This document shows positions 24,662 through 32,839 of a stretch of 53,769 nt of DNA, piece by piece. The notes under the pieces were generated by a model. The model did not search any database. It worked only from the letters and a program-made list of their open reading frames with translations, and was not told the DNA's origin. This DNA comes from Bacteroidaceae bacterium (GTDB taxonomy: Bacteria; Bacteroidota; Bacteroidia; Bacteroidales; Bacteroidaceae): assembly GCA_017524545.1 (NCBI GenBank), contig JAFXVN010000057.1:1-53769 (forward strand), read 5' to 3'. The translations under genes were made by a program, and so were the position numbers. Numbering within the stretch: position 1 is the stretch's first letter; the number at the start of each line of letters is the position of its first letter.

Positions 24662-27600
24662 ATGAAAGCCAAAGCCGCCCTTTTCTCCATCCTCCTTGTG
24701 CTTGCTGCCTGTACATCAGTCGGCGAAAGGAATGCGATGTCTGTAGAAGAGGCGTGCGACAGGGCTTATCGCCTGCGCTATACCGATGCTTCTGCCTCGC
24801 TTCAGGCGGCAAAGCAGGCATATACACTTTCCGAGGGGAATCCCGACGGACAGGCAGAGGCACTCAACAACATGGCGTACGTCGCCTATCAGCAGATGCG
24901 CTACGACCAGGCGCTGCATCTTTTGCAGAAGGTCTATGGCTTCAGCCGCAACCAGTTGGAACTGCTCTGTGCCGATGTGCTCACCATGAAGATTATGCAG
25001 CGCATAGGCCGTGGGAAGTCGTTCTTCAACAGCCGTTTGCGTGCGGGGAAGCGCATCGGCCGCATCCTTTCCGAGGAGGGTAGCCTCACGTCACGTCAGA
25101 AGCTCCGCCTCCATTATGCCCTGACCGAGTTCCACATCGTGGCTTCCACCTATTATTACTACCTTGGCCAAGACGAGGCGGCGCGTCGGGAGATAGACGA
25201 CGCTGCACGGTACGTCAATTTGGAAACAGACACGACGCAATGGCTCTACTATCACTACATGCTTGGCAGTGGCGGCCTTGTGGAAGGGACACCCGAAGAA
25301 GTGACCATCGCTGAGTTCGACCACCTCATCCGCGTCTATACATTGGCAAGGGTCAGACACTTTGCCTACTTCGAGGCCAATGCCTTGCAATCGCTTTCTG
25401 CCATGATAGCTGACTCGCTTCGAGCCGACCTCCTCAAGCAGCAACGCTTGGATGCCTACAGCTATCTCTACGAGCACCACAAGCGCTGGCAGAGCGACGG
25501 CACGCTTCCTTCCAGATACCAGTTTGCAGCCGCCCTGTCGCATCATGCCGTTTCGCTCTTCCGACAATACAACGATTTGTTTCAGACGGCTTGTGCCTTG
25601 CGTACGCTTGGCGAAGTTTATTTCGCTGCGGGACATTATGACGAGGCACTCCAGAGCTTCCGCTCCGCCCTGCATCTGGCTTCCTACCATAGGCGTTCGC
25701 CCTATCAGGTAAAGCCCTGGCTGGCTGGCATCCACGAGAATCTGAGCCTCACCTACAGTGCTTTGGGCGACAAACGCCTTGCCGACACCCATCGCAACAC
25801 ATATCTCGACCTGCTCGACCAGTCGCGCCAGAACCGCGAGCTTGACAGCCGAAAGGCGCTTCTCGGACAGGAAGCTCGCAGTGAGCAGATACAGTTTGCC
25901 CTGCTTCTGTTGCTTGTCGTGGTGGTCGTTGTGCTTTCTGTCGTTTATTATCGTCAGGTCAATCATCGTTCGCGTTCCTTCGAGCAACGTGTTCGCGGAA
26001 TAAGCGCCAGCGAGGAGTGCCAGCAAGCCAGGCAAAGGCTTATGGAGCTTCAACAGCAGAGCGAAGAACGCCTTGAAGAGGGTCGGGAGGCGTGTGAGGT
26101 CATGCGGCAGCGCATCCTTCAGCAACAGCAGCGGCATATCCTCCAGCGCACAAAGCTGTCGGTCGTCTATGCCATTATTCCCTATCTCGACCGTGTCATT
26201 GCAGAGGTCAAGAAGCTTGATGAAAAGGCAGAAAACGCAGCCCCTCACCTCACTTACATACAGGAGTTGTGTTCTGGCATCATGACCATCAACGACCGGC
26301 TGACCGAGTGGATTCAAGTGCAGCAAGGCCGTCTCGGCCTTCAGGTCACGCGCTTCCCGCTCGCCGATGTGCTGCAAGTCATCTCCATGCAGCAATATGC
26401 CTTCGCCCAGCAGCAGCTCACGCTCGACATTCCAGAGACAGACCTTCAGGTCAAAGCCGACAAGCCCCTGACGCTCTTCATGGTCAACACGCTTGTTGAT
26501 AATGCACGCAAGTTCACACCGGCCGGTGGAAAGGTCTCTGTCGCGCTTGATGCTACCGACAGTTATGTAGAGGTCAGCATCTGCGACACGGGCATTGGTC
26601 TCTCCCCGGAAGATGTGCAGACGCTTAACGACAGCAAGGTCTATGACCCGAACCTTATCGGGACGAAAAATGCGAGCAAGGGCTTCGGCTTCGGCATCAT
26701 GAACTGCAAGGGCATCATCAACAGTTACAGGAAGCTCTCGTCGCTCTTTGCTGTCTGCGATTTCGGCGTGGAAAGCAGGCAGGGGAAGGGCAGCCGCTTC
26801 TGGTTCCGCCTGCCGAGGGTGTTACTCTTGTTCTTTGCTGTTCACTGTTCACTCTTTGCTTTTTCACAGCAGGAGCTTTTCGACTCCGCCTATGCTGCCA
26901 ATCTGCAAAGCCGATATGCCGAGGCTTACCAGTATTCCGACAGTGCCATCCGCTTGATGACGGAACCTGTTGACACCCCTTTGCTCGTTTCGCTTTATAA
27001 CGAACAGGCCATAGCTGCTCAGGCTCTCGGTTGGTGGGACGCATATCGCCAGAGCAATGCCGAATGTGTGCGTCTGCATCGCCTTTACAGTACCGACGGC
27101 TCACTTGCTTCCGATTGTCAGCGGCTCGAGAAGATGACGGCAGACTCGCGTGTGCTCTACGTTCTGATTGTCTTGCTGCTCATTGCATCTCTTGCCCTTT
27201 TCTATATGGTTGTCCTGCGCCATCGACTGCGCCATCGTGCTTCGCTCGACGACCTCTACCAACGCCTCTTAGCCGTGCTTCGCGCTTTCCCGGAGAATGC
27301 ATCAGAGCTGGACCAGGAGTTGCAGGCAATCATTGGCAGCCTCGAACAGCCGCAGCTGCGACAGTCCGTGCAGGAACTCCGGCAGATGCTTTCCTCCGGA
27401 TTGGCAAAGGTTAATGAGACAGAGGAGGCGGCACAGGAGACGGAAGAAAAGGCACAGCGCTGGCGTTTCGAGCATGACCGCCTGTATGTGATGAACCAGA
27501 TACTCGACAATTCGTTGAGCACCATCAAGCACGAGACGATGTACTTCCCATCGCGCATAAAGCAGATGGTGGACTCCTCTAAATCCTTCGGACCTCCGTC

Positions 27601-28219
27601 GCTTACGCTCCCCAATTGCTCCGCTTCTAACGGGCAATTGCCCCTTAAAGGGGAGACTTCCCATCCCGAGTCCTCCCCCTTTAAGGGGGAGTTAGAGAGG
27701 GTCTGTGGCTACTACCGCCACATCTATATGCTGCTTTACGAGCAGGCTCAGAGGCAGACCGACCAGAGTCTTTTGCGTATGCAGCCAATAGCCGTCGGCA
27801 ACCTTTTCGCCTACGCTTCCAAGACGCACGGCATTGTGTGTCAGCCTACTGAAGCATGGGTGAGAGGGGACGAAACATTGCTCCAGCTGTTCTTCGACCA
27901 GATGCTTGCAGTCGATAAGGCAAACGCTGCACTCTCTGCCGAAGAGCGCGACGGCATGATATACATTATATATAATGTGGCGGGGCGGCAGCTCACACCA
28001 GAGCAGCTCTCCAACCTCTTCTCGCCTCAGACGGAGCGACTGGAGTATCTCGTCATGCGGCAGATTGTGCGCGAACATGATGCCGCTTGCGGTCATCCCG
28101 GCCTGCGCCTCGTGGCAGAGAACACGGAAGGGGGCTACAGAATAACCTTCTCGCTGCAAAAGGAAAAACCTCGAAATAACGAAATAACGACATCCCGTAA
28201 TAACGACATAACGACATAA
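24662..28219 (+). CDS. Large TPR sensor kinase lipoprotein (DUF5112-HATPase-DUF5113 type)
   Basis: 1185 residues. The lipobox signal (LVLAAC, Cys17) is followed by a TPR-rich sensor (about 20-400), a TM (about 412-431) and a coiled coil. A complete HATPase follows: N box NTLVDNARKF (~610), DTGIGLS (~643) and GFGFGIMNC (~676). A second unit follows: a hydrophobic signal-like segment (VLLLFFAVHCSLFAFS, ~719), a helical sensor, another TM (~830-855), a strong His-box IKHETMYFPSRI (~955) and a C-terminal degenerate ATPase-like region. The layout fits Bacteroidetes kinases called DUF5112/DUF5113. The phospho-acceptor-like His lies after the intact ATPase, an unusual order. A palindromic-element pair is inserted at ~975-1015, and the C-terminus (NNEITTSRNNDITT) is coded by octamer repeats. 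Confidence 0.85.
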   Translation: MKAKAALFSILLVLAACTSVGERNAMSVEEACDRAYRLRYTDASASLQAAKQAYTLSEGNPDGQAEALNNMAYVAYQQMRYDQALHLLQKVYGFSRNQLELLCADVLTMKIMQRIGRGKSFFNSRLRAGKRIGRILSEEGSLTSRQKLRLHYALTEFHIVASTYYYYLGQDEAARREIDDAARYVNLETDTTQWLYYHYMLGSGGLVEGTPEEVTIAEFDHLIRVYTLARVRHFAYFEANALQSLSAMIADSLRADLLKQQRLDAYSYLYEHHKRWQSDGTLPSRYQFAAALSHHAVSLFRQYNDLFQTACALRTLGEVYFAAGHYDEALQSFRSALHLASYHRRSPYQVKPWLAGIHENLSLTYSALGDKRLADTHRNTYLDLLDQSRQNRELDSRKALLGQEARSEQIQFALLLLLVVVVVVLSVVYYRQVNHRSRSFEQRVRGISASEECQQARQRLMELQQQSEERLEEGREACEVMRQRILQQQQRHILQRTKLSVVYAIIPYLDRVIAEVKKLDEKAENAAPHLTYIQELCSGIMTINDRLTEWIQVQQGRLGLQVTRFPLADVLQVISMQQYAFAQQQLTLDIPETDLQVKADKPLTLFMVNTLVDNARKFTPAGGKVSVALDATDSYVEVSICDTGIGLSPEDVQTLNDSKVYDPNLIGTKNASKGFGFGIMNCKGIINSYRKLSSLFAVCDFGVESRQGKGSRFWFRLPRVLLLFFAVHCSLFAFSQQELFDSAYAANLQSRYAEAYQYSDSAIRLMTEPVDTPLLVSLYNEQAIAAQALGWWDAYRQSNAECVRLHRLYSTDGSLASDCQRLEKMTADSRVLYVLIVLLLIASLALFYMVVLRHRLRHRASLDDLYQRLLAVLRAFPENASELDQELQAIIGSLEQPQLRQSVQELRQMLSSGLAKVNETEEAAQETEEKAQRWRFEHDRLYVMNQILDNSLSTIKHETMYFPSRIKQMVDSSKSFGPPSLTLPNCSASNGQLPLKGETSHPESSPFKGELERVCGYYRHIYMLLYEQAQRQTDQSLLRMQPIAVGNLFAYASKTHGIVCQPTEAWVRGDETLLQLFFDQMLAVDKANAALSAEERDGMIYIIYNVAGRQLTPEQLSNLFSPQTERLEYLVMRQIVREHDAACGHPGLRLVAENTEGGYRITFSLQKEKPRNNEITTSRNNDITT
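27636..27704. repeat. Palindromic elements inside the sensor kinase gene
   Basis: CCCCTTAAAGGGG (about 27642-27655) and a full inverted copy (27672-27704) with CCCCCTTTAAGGGGG and the GGGTCT end. They add the in-frame peptide [22 protein letters not shown]. The preceding CGTCGCTTACGCTCC stretch also looks repeat-derived. Confidence 0.8.
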
Positions 28220-28227
28220 CGAACAAG
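28172..28227 (+). repeat. Octamer array at the sensor kinase 3' end
   Basis: Units of CGAAATAA / CGACATAA, 8 bp, spanning the last codons and stop of the kinase and reaching the response regulator start. Confidence 0.75.
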
Positions 28228-28229
28228 AT

Positions 28230-28952
28230 ATGGAAAAATTCAAAGTAATCATCGTCGAGGACGACAAGCTGGAGCTTAAAGGCACCCAGCAGATACTGCA
28301 GACCGAAGTGCCGGAGGCGGAGCTAATCGGCACGGCATCGGGCGAGAGTGAGTTCTGGCGGCTGATGCGCGAAGGGCAGCCCGACCTCGTTCTGCTCGAC
28401 CTCGGACTGGGTGGCAGCACGACCGTCGGAGTGGATATATGCCGGCAGCTCCGCACACGCTATGCCGACATGAAGATTCTCGTCTTTACTGGCGAGATTC
28501 TCAACGAACGCCTTTGGGTGGAAGTGCTCAGTGCAGGAGCCGACGGCATCATCCTCAAGACCGGCAACCTCCTGCAGCGCGACGATGTGATGCAGGTGAT
28601 GCATGGCCGGCACCTCGTCTTCAACGAGCCGTTCCTCGAGAAGGTGATGGCGCGCTTCCGCAAGATTGTTTGCAAGGAGCAGGCTGCCGTCGATGCTTTC
28701 GTCGAGTACGAGATTGACGAGTACGACGAGCGTTTCCTGCGCCATCTTGCCCTCGGCTACACAAAGGACATGATTGCAGGCTTGCGCCAGATGCCTTTCA
28801 GTACAAAAAGCCTTGAGAAGCGTCAGGTTGACCTCACCAATCGCCTCTTCTCCGAGCGTGAACGCAATGGCGTCAATGCCGTGCGTCTCGTGGTGCGTGC
28901 CATACAGCTGCACATCATAGACCCCGAAAACCTCGTGGCCGATGAACAATAG
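28230..28952 (+). CDS. Response regulator paired with the sensor kinase
   Basis: 240 residues. A REC domain (1-125) has the acidic pocket (VEDD, Asp11-Asp12), phospho-acceptor Asp57 (LVLLDLGLGG), a Thr in VFTGE and the conserved Lys in IILKTG. The C-terminal part (about 165-235) is helical with an HTH-like segment (RFLRHLALGYTKDMIAGLRQMPFSTKSLEKRQ, in parts) that resembles LuxR-type DNA-binding regulators. It begins 10 bp after the kinase stop and overlaps the next gene by 11 bp, so the three form one operon. Target genes are unknown. Confidence 0.9.
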   Translation: MEKFKVIIVEDDKLELKGTQQILQTEVPEAELIGTASGESEFWRLMREGQPDLVLLDLGLGGSTTVGVDICRQLRTRYADMKILVFTGEILNERLWVEVLSAGADGIILKTGNLLQRDDVMQVMHGRHLVFNEPFLEKVMARFRKIVCKEQAAVDAFVEYEIDEYDERFLRHLALGYTKDMIAGLRQMPFSTKSLEKRQVDLTNRLFSERERNGVNAVRLVVRAIQLHIIDPENLVADEQ

Positions 28953-29520
28953 GGAAGCTTTAGCTCGGCAAGGTCAACGTGCCTTCATCCTATGCCTTGT
29001 GCTTGCCGCTTTGCTGCCTTTCCTCTCATGGGTCATGTCGGCGTTGGGACTGCCTTGCCGCAGCATCCTCGATGGTGAAGGCTTGCGATGGCTCTTCCGC
29101 CATGCCAGCGACTGCCTGCACAGCCGTCTGGTGATGCTTGCCTTGTGTTGCCTGATGATGCAGGGTGTCATACAGGAGAGCCACCTGTTTCCGCTTGGCC
29201 GCACCTTCCGAGAGCTGCGTTTCCTTCGCTATGTGGCCGTCTATGCTGTCGTGCTCATCGCCATCCTGCTTGCGGCGGTGGCTCCAGAGAGTCCCTTGCT
29301 CAGCATCACGGGCGGTATTGCAGGCAGTCCCCTGCTCGACGGTTTGCTCTTCCTGGGGTGGTTCTCCTTCATGGTGTTCTGTCTTTGCTATGGCCATAAC
29401 AAACAGGAGCCGTGGACGAGGATGCTCACCTACGGCATCCGCCGCCATCCGCTTGCCATTCCCTTTGCCATCGTCCTGTCCTTCTGCTGGCAGTGCGTGG
29501 AATACTTATTAAATTCATAA
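28942..29520 (+). CDS. Integral membrane protein of unknown function, sensor operon
   Basis: 192 residues with four hydrophobic helices: AFILCLVLAALLPFLSWVM, VMLALCCLMMQGVI, VAVYAVVLIAILLAAVA and FLGWFSFMVFCLC, and a final one near the C-terminus (FAIVLSFCWQCVEYL). No family was recognised. It overlaps the response-regulator gene by 11 bp, suggesting translational coupling and a role linked to the two-component system, for example as a target or accessory membrane component; this is inference. Confidence 0.75.
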   Translation: MNNREALARQGQRAFILCLVLAALLPFLSWVMSALGLPCRSILDGEGLRWLFRHASDCLHSRLVMLALCCLMMQGVIQESHLFPLGRTFRELRFLRYVAVYAVVLIAILLAAVAPESPLLSITGGIAGSPLLDGLLFLGWFSFMVFCLCYGHNKQEPWTRMLTYGIRRHPLAIPFAIVLSFCWQCVEYLLNS

Positions 29521-29632
29521 TTCTCAATTCATAATTCATAATTGAGAAACAAAATCAAATACAAGGGCAAAGAGCATAAGGAGGAGTAGTTTACGATGTA
29601 TATTTATGAATTGTGAATTATGAATTATGAAT
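29512..29632. repeat. Inverted AATTCAT heptamer element before the helicase gene
   Basis: The left array of CATAATT-type units (29512-29543), a 60-bp core and the inverted right array (29604-29632). The left arm carries the stop of the membrane protein gene; the right arm provides the start codon and first residues of the helicase. Confidence 0.85.
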
Positions 29633-31932
29633 TAAATGAAAGTCAGCTTGAAGCGGTGCTTTGCATCGATGCCCCTTCGCTTGTCATAGCAGGTGCGGGC
29701 AGCGGCAAGACGCGCGTCCTCACTTACAAGATAGCCTATCTGCTGGAGCAGGGTATGCAGCCGTGGAACATCCTTGCGCTGACCTTTACCAACAAGGCTG
29801 CCAAAGAGATGCGTGAGCGCATCGCCACGCTCGTATCGCCCGAGAAGGCCGACAAGCTCTGGATGGGCACCTTCCACAGCGTCTTTGCCCGCATCCTCCG
29901 CCTCGAAGGGCACCGTCTGGGCTACGACAACAACTATACCATCTACGACACTGCCGACAGCCAGAGCCTCCTTAAGCTCATCATTCGCGAGATGAACCTC
30001 GACGAGAAAATCTATAAGCCCAGTGCTGTGCAGGGCCGCATCTCCGCAGCCAAGAACCGCCTCGTGCTGCCATCGGGCTATATGTCCGTGCGCGAGTTCC
30101 GCGACAGCGACCAGATGACGAAGCGCACCCTCATGCCCGAGATATACAGCCGCTACCAGGAACGCTTGAAGCAGGCCAATGCTATGGACTTCGACGACTT
30201 GCTGCTGAACACTTGGCTGATTCTCAAGCACAACCCGGAGGTCGCAGCACATTGGCAGGAGCGTTTCCACTTCGTGTTGGTCGATGAGTATCAGGACACC
30301 AACTTCGCACAGCATCAGATTGTCTGGCTCCTCACCAATCAGCGGCAGCGGGTCTGTGTCGTGGGCGACGATGCCCAAAGCATCTACAGCTTCCGGGGAG
30401 CCGACATCGACAACATCCTGCACTTCCAGGAAGCCTACGTCGATGCCCGCCTCTTCAAGCTCGAGCGCAACTACCGCTCCACGCAAACCATCGTGAATGC
30501 CGCCGGCAGCCTGATTCGTAACAATCGCGAGCAGATAAAGAAGCAGGTCTTCAGCGAGAAGGAAGTGGGCAACCCCATTGCGCTCTTTTCGGCTTATAGC
30601 GATAAAGACGAGGCCAACATCATCCTTCGCGAAGTGCAGCGAGCGCATCGTGCGGGCATCCCCTATCGCGGCATAGCCGTGCTCTACCGCACCAATGCGC
30701 AGAGCCGCCAGATAGAGGACGGCTTCCTCTACGGTCGCGTGCCTTATCACATCTTCGCCGGCATGTCGTTCTACCAGCGCGAGGAAGTCAAGGACATGCT
30801 CTGCTATCTCCGTCTCACGGTCAATCCCTACGACGAGGAATCCCTGCGCCGCATCATCAACAAGCCTGCCCGAGGCATCGGCGACGCCACCGTCCGCAAG
30901 CTCTTCGATGCAGCCAGAGCCGAAGGAAAAGCGGTGTGGGAGGTAATAGCCTCCCCCGTCCCCTCCCAAGGAGGGGTGACTGGCTGTAAAACTCCCTCCC
31001 CTTTGGGGAGGGCAGGGGAGAGGCTGTCCTTATTTGCTGCCATGATTTCCTCCTTCCACGAAGACGCTGCCACCGTCGATGCCCATACGCTTGCCTTGCG
31101 CATCGCAAAGGAGAGCGGCTTGCAGGAAGCGATATTCAGCGGGCACGACCCGGAGGATGTCTCTAAGCAGGAAAACTTGCAGGAGATGCTCGATGGCATC
31201 GCTGCCTTCGTTGCCGACAATCGGGAGCAGGGGCAAGGCATCCTTCTCAGTGACTACCTGCAAATGGCGAGCCTTGCAACCGACATGGATCGCAATAATG
31301 TGGACAAGGATGCCGACTGCGTCAACATGATGACCATCCACACCGCCAAGGGTTTGGAGTTCCCTGTTGTCTTCATTGCAGGCTTGGAGGAAGGGCTCTT
31401 CCCGAGCGAGATGTCGGAGGATTCGCCCCGCGCCCTCGAGGAGGAACGCCGCCTTTTCTATGTCGCCCTGACCAGAGCCGAGCGACAGGTGGTGCTCACA
31501 TACGCCAAGTCGCGCTTCCGCTACGGCAAGATGGAGTACATGCGCCCCAGCCGCTTCATCCGCGAGATACCGGCCGAGTATTATAAGGGGCAAGGAGTAA
31601 GGGACATGGGGCAAGAGAATAGTTTCAGGTCTCCTGTTATGCCGGATTTGCAATCCGGCAGAAGCGAATTCACCAGACTCTCCCCCAATCCCTCCTTTGT
31701 GAGGAAGGGAGGAGTTACCCCTTCGGCGGAGAAACCATCAGCCCCCCTCCCTACAAAGGAGGGATTGGGGAAGGACCTGGCACCAGGTTCTGTCGTCCTT
31801 CACGACCGCTTTGGCCGTGGAGTGGTGCAGGCCATCGAGGGCACAGGCATTGATGCCAAAGCCACCGTCAACTTCGAGAATGCCGGCACCAAAGTCCTCT
31901 TGCTTCGCTTTGCCAAGCTTACCGTCCAGTAA
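29620..31932 (+). CDS. uvrD: UvrD/PcrA-type superfamily 1 DNA helicase
   Basis: 770 residues, close to family size. Walker A AGAGSGKT (~25-31), motif II VDEYQD (~221), GDDAQSIYSFRGAD, motif IV-VI (NYRST, TIHTAKGLEF, YVALTRAERQ) and a C-terminal tudor-like domain (GSVVLHDRFGRGVVQAIEGTG). It is a 3'-5' helicase of nucleotide-excision and mismatch repair. Two repeat-derived insertions are translated: ~443-469 (ASPVPSQGG...PSPLGRAGERLS) in the 2B region, and ~672-718 in the linker before the tudor domain (RLSPNPSFVRKGG...PLPTKEGLGKD). The start codon and first residues (MNYEL) come from the AATTATG heptamers. All helicase motifs are intact. Confidence 0.95.
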   Translation: MNYELNESQLEAVLCIDAPSLVIAGAGSGKTRVLTYKIAYLLEQGMQPWNILALTFTNKAAKEMRERIATLVSPEKADKLWMGTFHSVFARILRLEGHRLGYDNNYTIYDTADSQSLLKLIIREMNLDEKIYKPSAVQGRISAAKNRLVLPSGYMSVREFRDSDQMTKRTLMPEIYSRYQERLKQANAMDFDDLLLNTWLILKHNPEVAAHWQERFHFVLVDEYQDTNFAQHQIVWLLTNQRQRVCVVGDDAQSIYSFRGADIDNILHFQEAYVDARLFKLERNYRSTQTIVNAAGSLIRNNREQIKKQVFSEKEVGNPIALFSAYSDKDEANIILREVQRAHRAGIPYRGIAVLYRTNAQSRQIEDGFLYGRVPYHIFAGMSFYQREEVKDMLCYLRLTVNPYDEESLRRIINKPARGIGDATVRKLFDAARAEGKAVWEVIASPVPSQGGVTGCKTPSPLGRAGERLSLFAAMISSFHEDAATVDAHTLALRIAKESGLQEAIFSGHDPEDVSKQENLQEMLDGIAAFVADNREQGQGILLSDYLQMASLATDMDRNNVDKDADCVNMMTIHTAKGLEFPVVFIAGLEEGLFPSEMSEDSPRALEEERRLFYVALTRAERQVVLTYAKSRFRYGKMEYMRPSRFIREIPAEYYKGQGVRDMGQENSFRSPVMPDLQSGRSEFTRLSPNPSFVRKGGVTPSAEKPSAPLPTKEGLGKDLAPGSVVLHDRFGRGVVQAIEGTGIDAKATVNFENAGTKVLLLRFAKLTVQ
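30948..31025. repeat. Inverted pair of palindromic elements inside the helicase gene (1)
   Basis: A direct copy (30948-30979, AGCCTCCCCCG head) and an inverted copy (30991-31025, ending GGGGAGAGGCT), 11 bp apart, read through in frame. Confidence 0.9.
31641..31773. repeat. Hairpin plus inverted pair of palindromic elements inside the helicase gene (2)
   Basis: GCCGGATT-TGC-AATCCGGC hairpin (31641-31659), a direct copy (31675-31713, AGACTCTCCCCCAATCC head) and an inverted copy (31742-31773, ending GGATTGGGGAAGG), 28 bp apart, all in coding sequence. Confidence 0.85.
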
Positions 31933-31975
31933 ATTCATCAAGCGTTATGTGAAAGAAACGTCCGCTTGGATTCTC

Positions 31976-32009
31976 GCCCTTCAATGCCTCCCATTGAAGG
32001 GCTTTTTTT
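31976..32009 (+). terminator. Intrinsic terminator after the helicase gene
   Basis: GCCCTTCAATG / CATTGAAGGGC stem followed by seven T. Confidence 0.9.
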
Positions 32010-32046
32010 GTGTTATCACTAAAAACATAAAAGGCCTCGAAAAACT

Positions 32047-32106
32047 GTTTCGCGTGTGGAAACACTTTGTTTCACGGGCGAAACAACTTGTTTCGGCACG
32101 CGAAAC
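32047..32106. repeat. Nested GTTTC/GAAAC inverted repeats
   Basis: Outer arms GTTTCGCGTG / CACGCGAAAC with inner GTTTC...GAAAC pairs spaced about 16 bp. It lies in the gene-free stretch 32010-32300, which otherwise shows only promoter-like boxes at its end (TATCTTTG, 32266-32273). It could be a regulator site cluster or a structured RNA. Confidence 0.6.
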
Positions 32107-32300
32107 AAACAGGAACTCCGTTGACCGATGTCCCGATAGTTCCATTCCCGACATTATGTTCTTGTTCTCAGATTGCGATATTAAGTGTTTTGTTAGGATT
32201 CCTTGGCAGAATGTTTATGTTTTGACAGGTTCGAGGACGCAAAATCATTAAATGTTACCTCATTTTATCTTTGCGATTTAAGATTGTGAGGAAAATTTTG

Positions 32301-32308
32301 TAACTTTG
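32301..32308 (+). promoter_or_regulatory. -7 promoter box of the small HTH gene
   Basis: TAACTTTG followed by TACCC. Transcription should begin near 32315, so the protein start is placed at ATG 32390. Confidence 0.6.
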
Positions 32309-32389
32309 TACCCGATGCGCATACGAGTACACGGACGTAATATAGTATGCGAAGGTTCTAGGAAGAAGCATACAAACAAAAGAACAAAT

Positions 32390-32710
32390 ATGACGGAAAA
32401 TGATGAAGGAATTTCTCAAAAACAGCCCAAAAAACAGCCAAGAAAACAGCCAAGAAAACAGCCAAGAAAACAGCCAAGAAAACAGCCAAGAAAACAGCCA
32501 AAATTGAAGGCACCGAAATTTCCTGCGCCCATTGTAGAGGAGGTTTACAAGGCAATCAAGCTGAATCGCAAAGCGAAATATTCTTGGCTGGCCGATAACC
32601 TTGGTGTCAGTGAGCGTACAATCCAGCGGGCAATTGATGACTTAAAGGAACTTGGATATATCAATAAAGAGCATTCAAAAATCAAGGGCGAATGGCAGTT
32701 GTTGAAATAA
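32390..32710 (+). CDS. Small winged-helix protein with KQPR repeats
   Basis: 106 residues from ATG 32390; ATGs at 32306 and 32315 lie in or at the promoter. After a short acidic start (MTENDEGISQ) comes a basic tail of about seven KQPR/KQPK tetrapeptides, coded by a 12-bp tandem repeat (32418-32501). A winged-helix domain follows (about 48-106: IVEEVYKAIKLNRKAKYSWLADNLGVSERTIQRAIDDLKELGYI, in parts) of the HTH_11/DeoR type, with the wing GEWQLLK at the end. It probably binds DNA; the Lys/Arg-rich tail would add non-specific affinity. Copy number of the tetrapeptide is expected to vary by slippage. No target or partner is evident. Confidence 0.75.
   Translation: MTENDEGISQKQPKKQPRKQPRKQPRKQPRKQPRKQPKLKAPKFPAPIVEEVYKAIKLNRKAKYSWLADNLGVSERTIQRAIDDLKELGYINKEHSKIKGEWQLLK
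32418..32501 (+). repeat. 12-bp tandem repeat coding KQPR units
   Basis: About seven units of AAACAGCCAAGA, nearly perfect, in frame. The region 32711-32839 after the gene shows nothing recognisable. Confidence 0.9.
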
Positions 32711-32839
32711 AAGAGGAATTACAGTGCGGTTCTCTTTGAAGAGGGAGAACTTGACACACCCTCTTCTCGTTAGTTGCCAAAGACAGTAATGTTTCTGTCT
32801 ATAGTGTCAATGGAATAGTGCGTAAATATGTGCTCAAAG

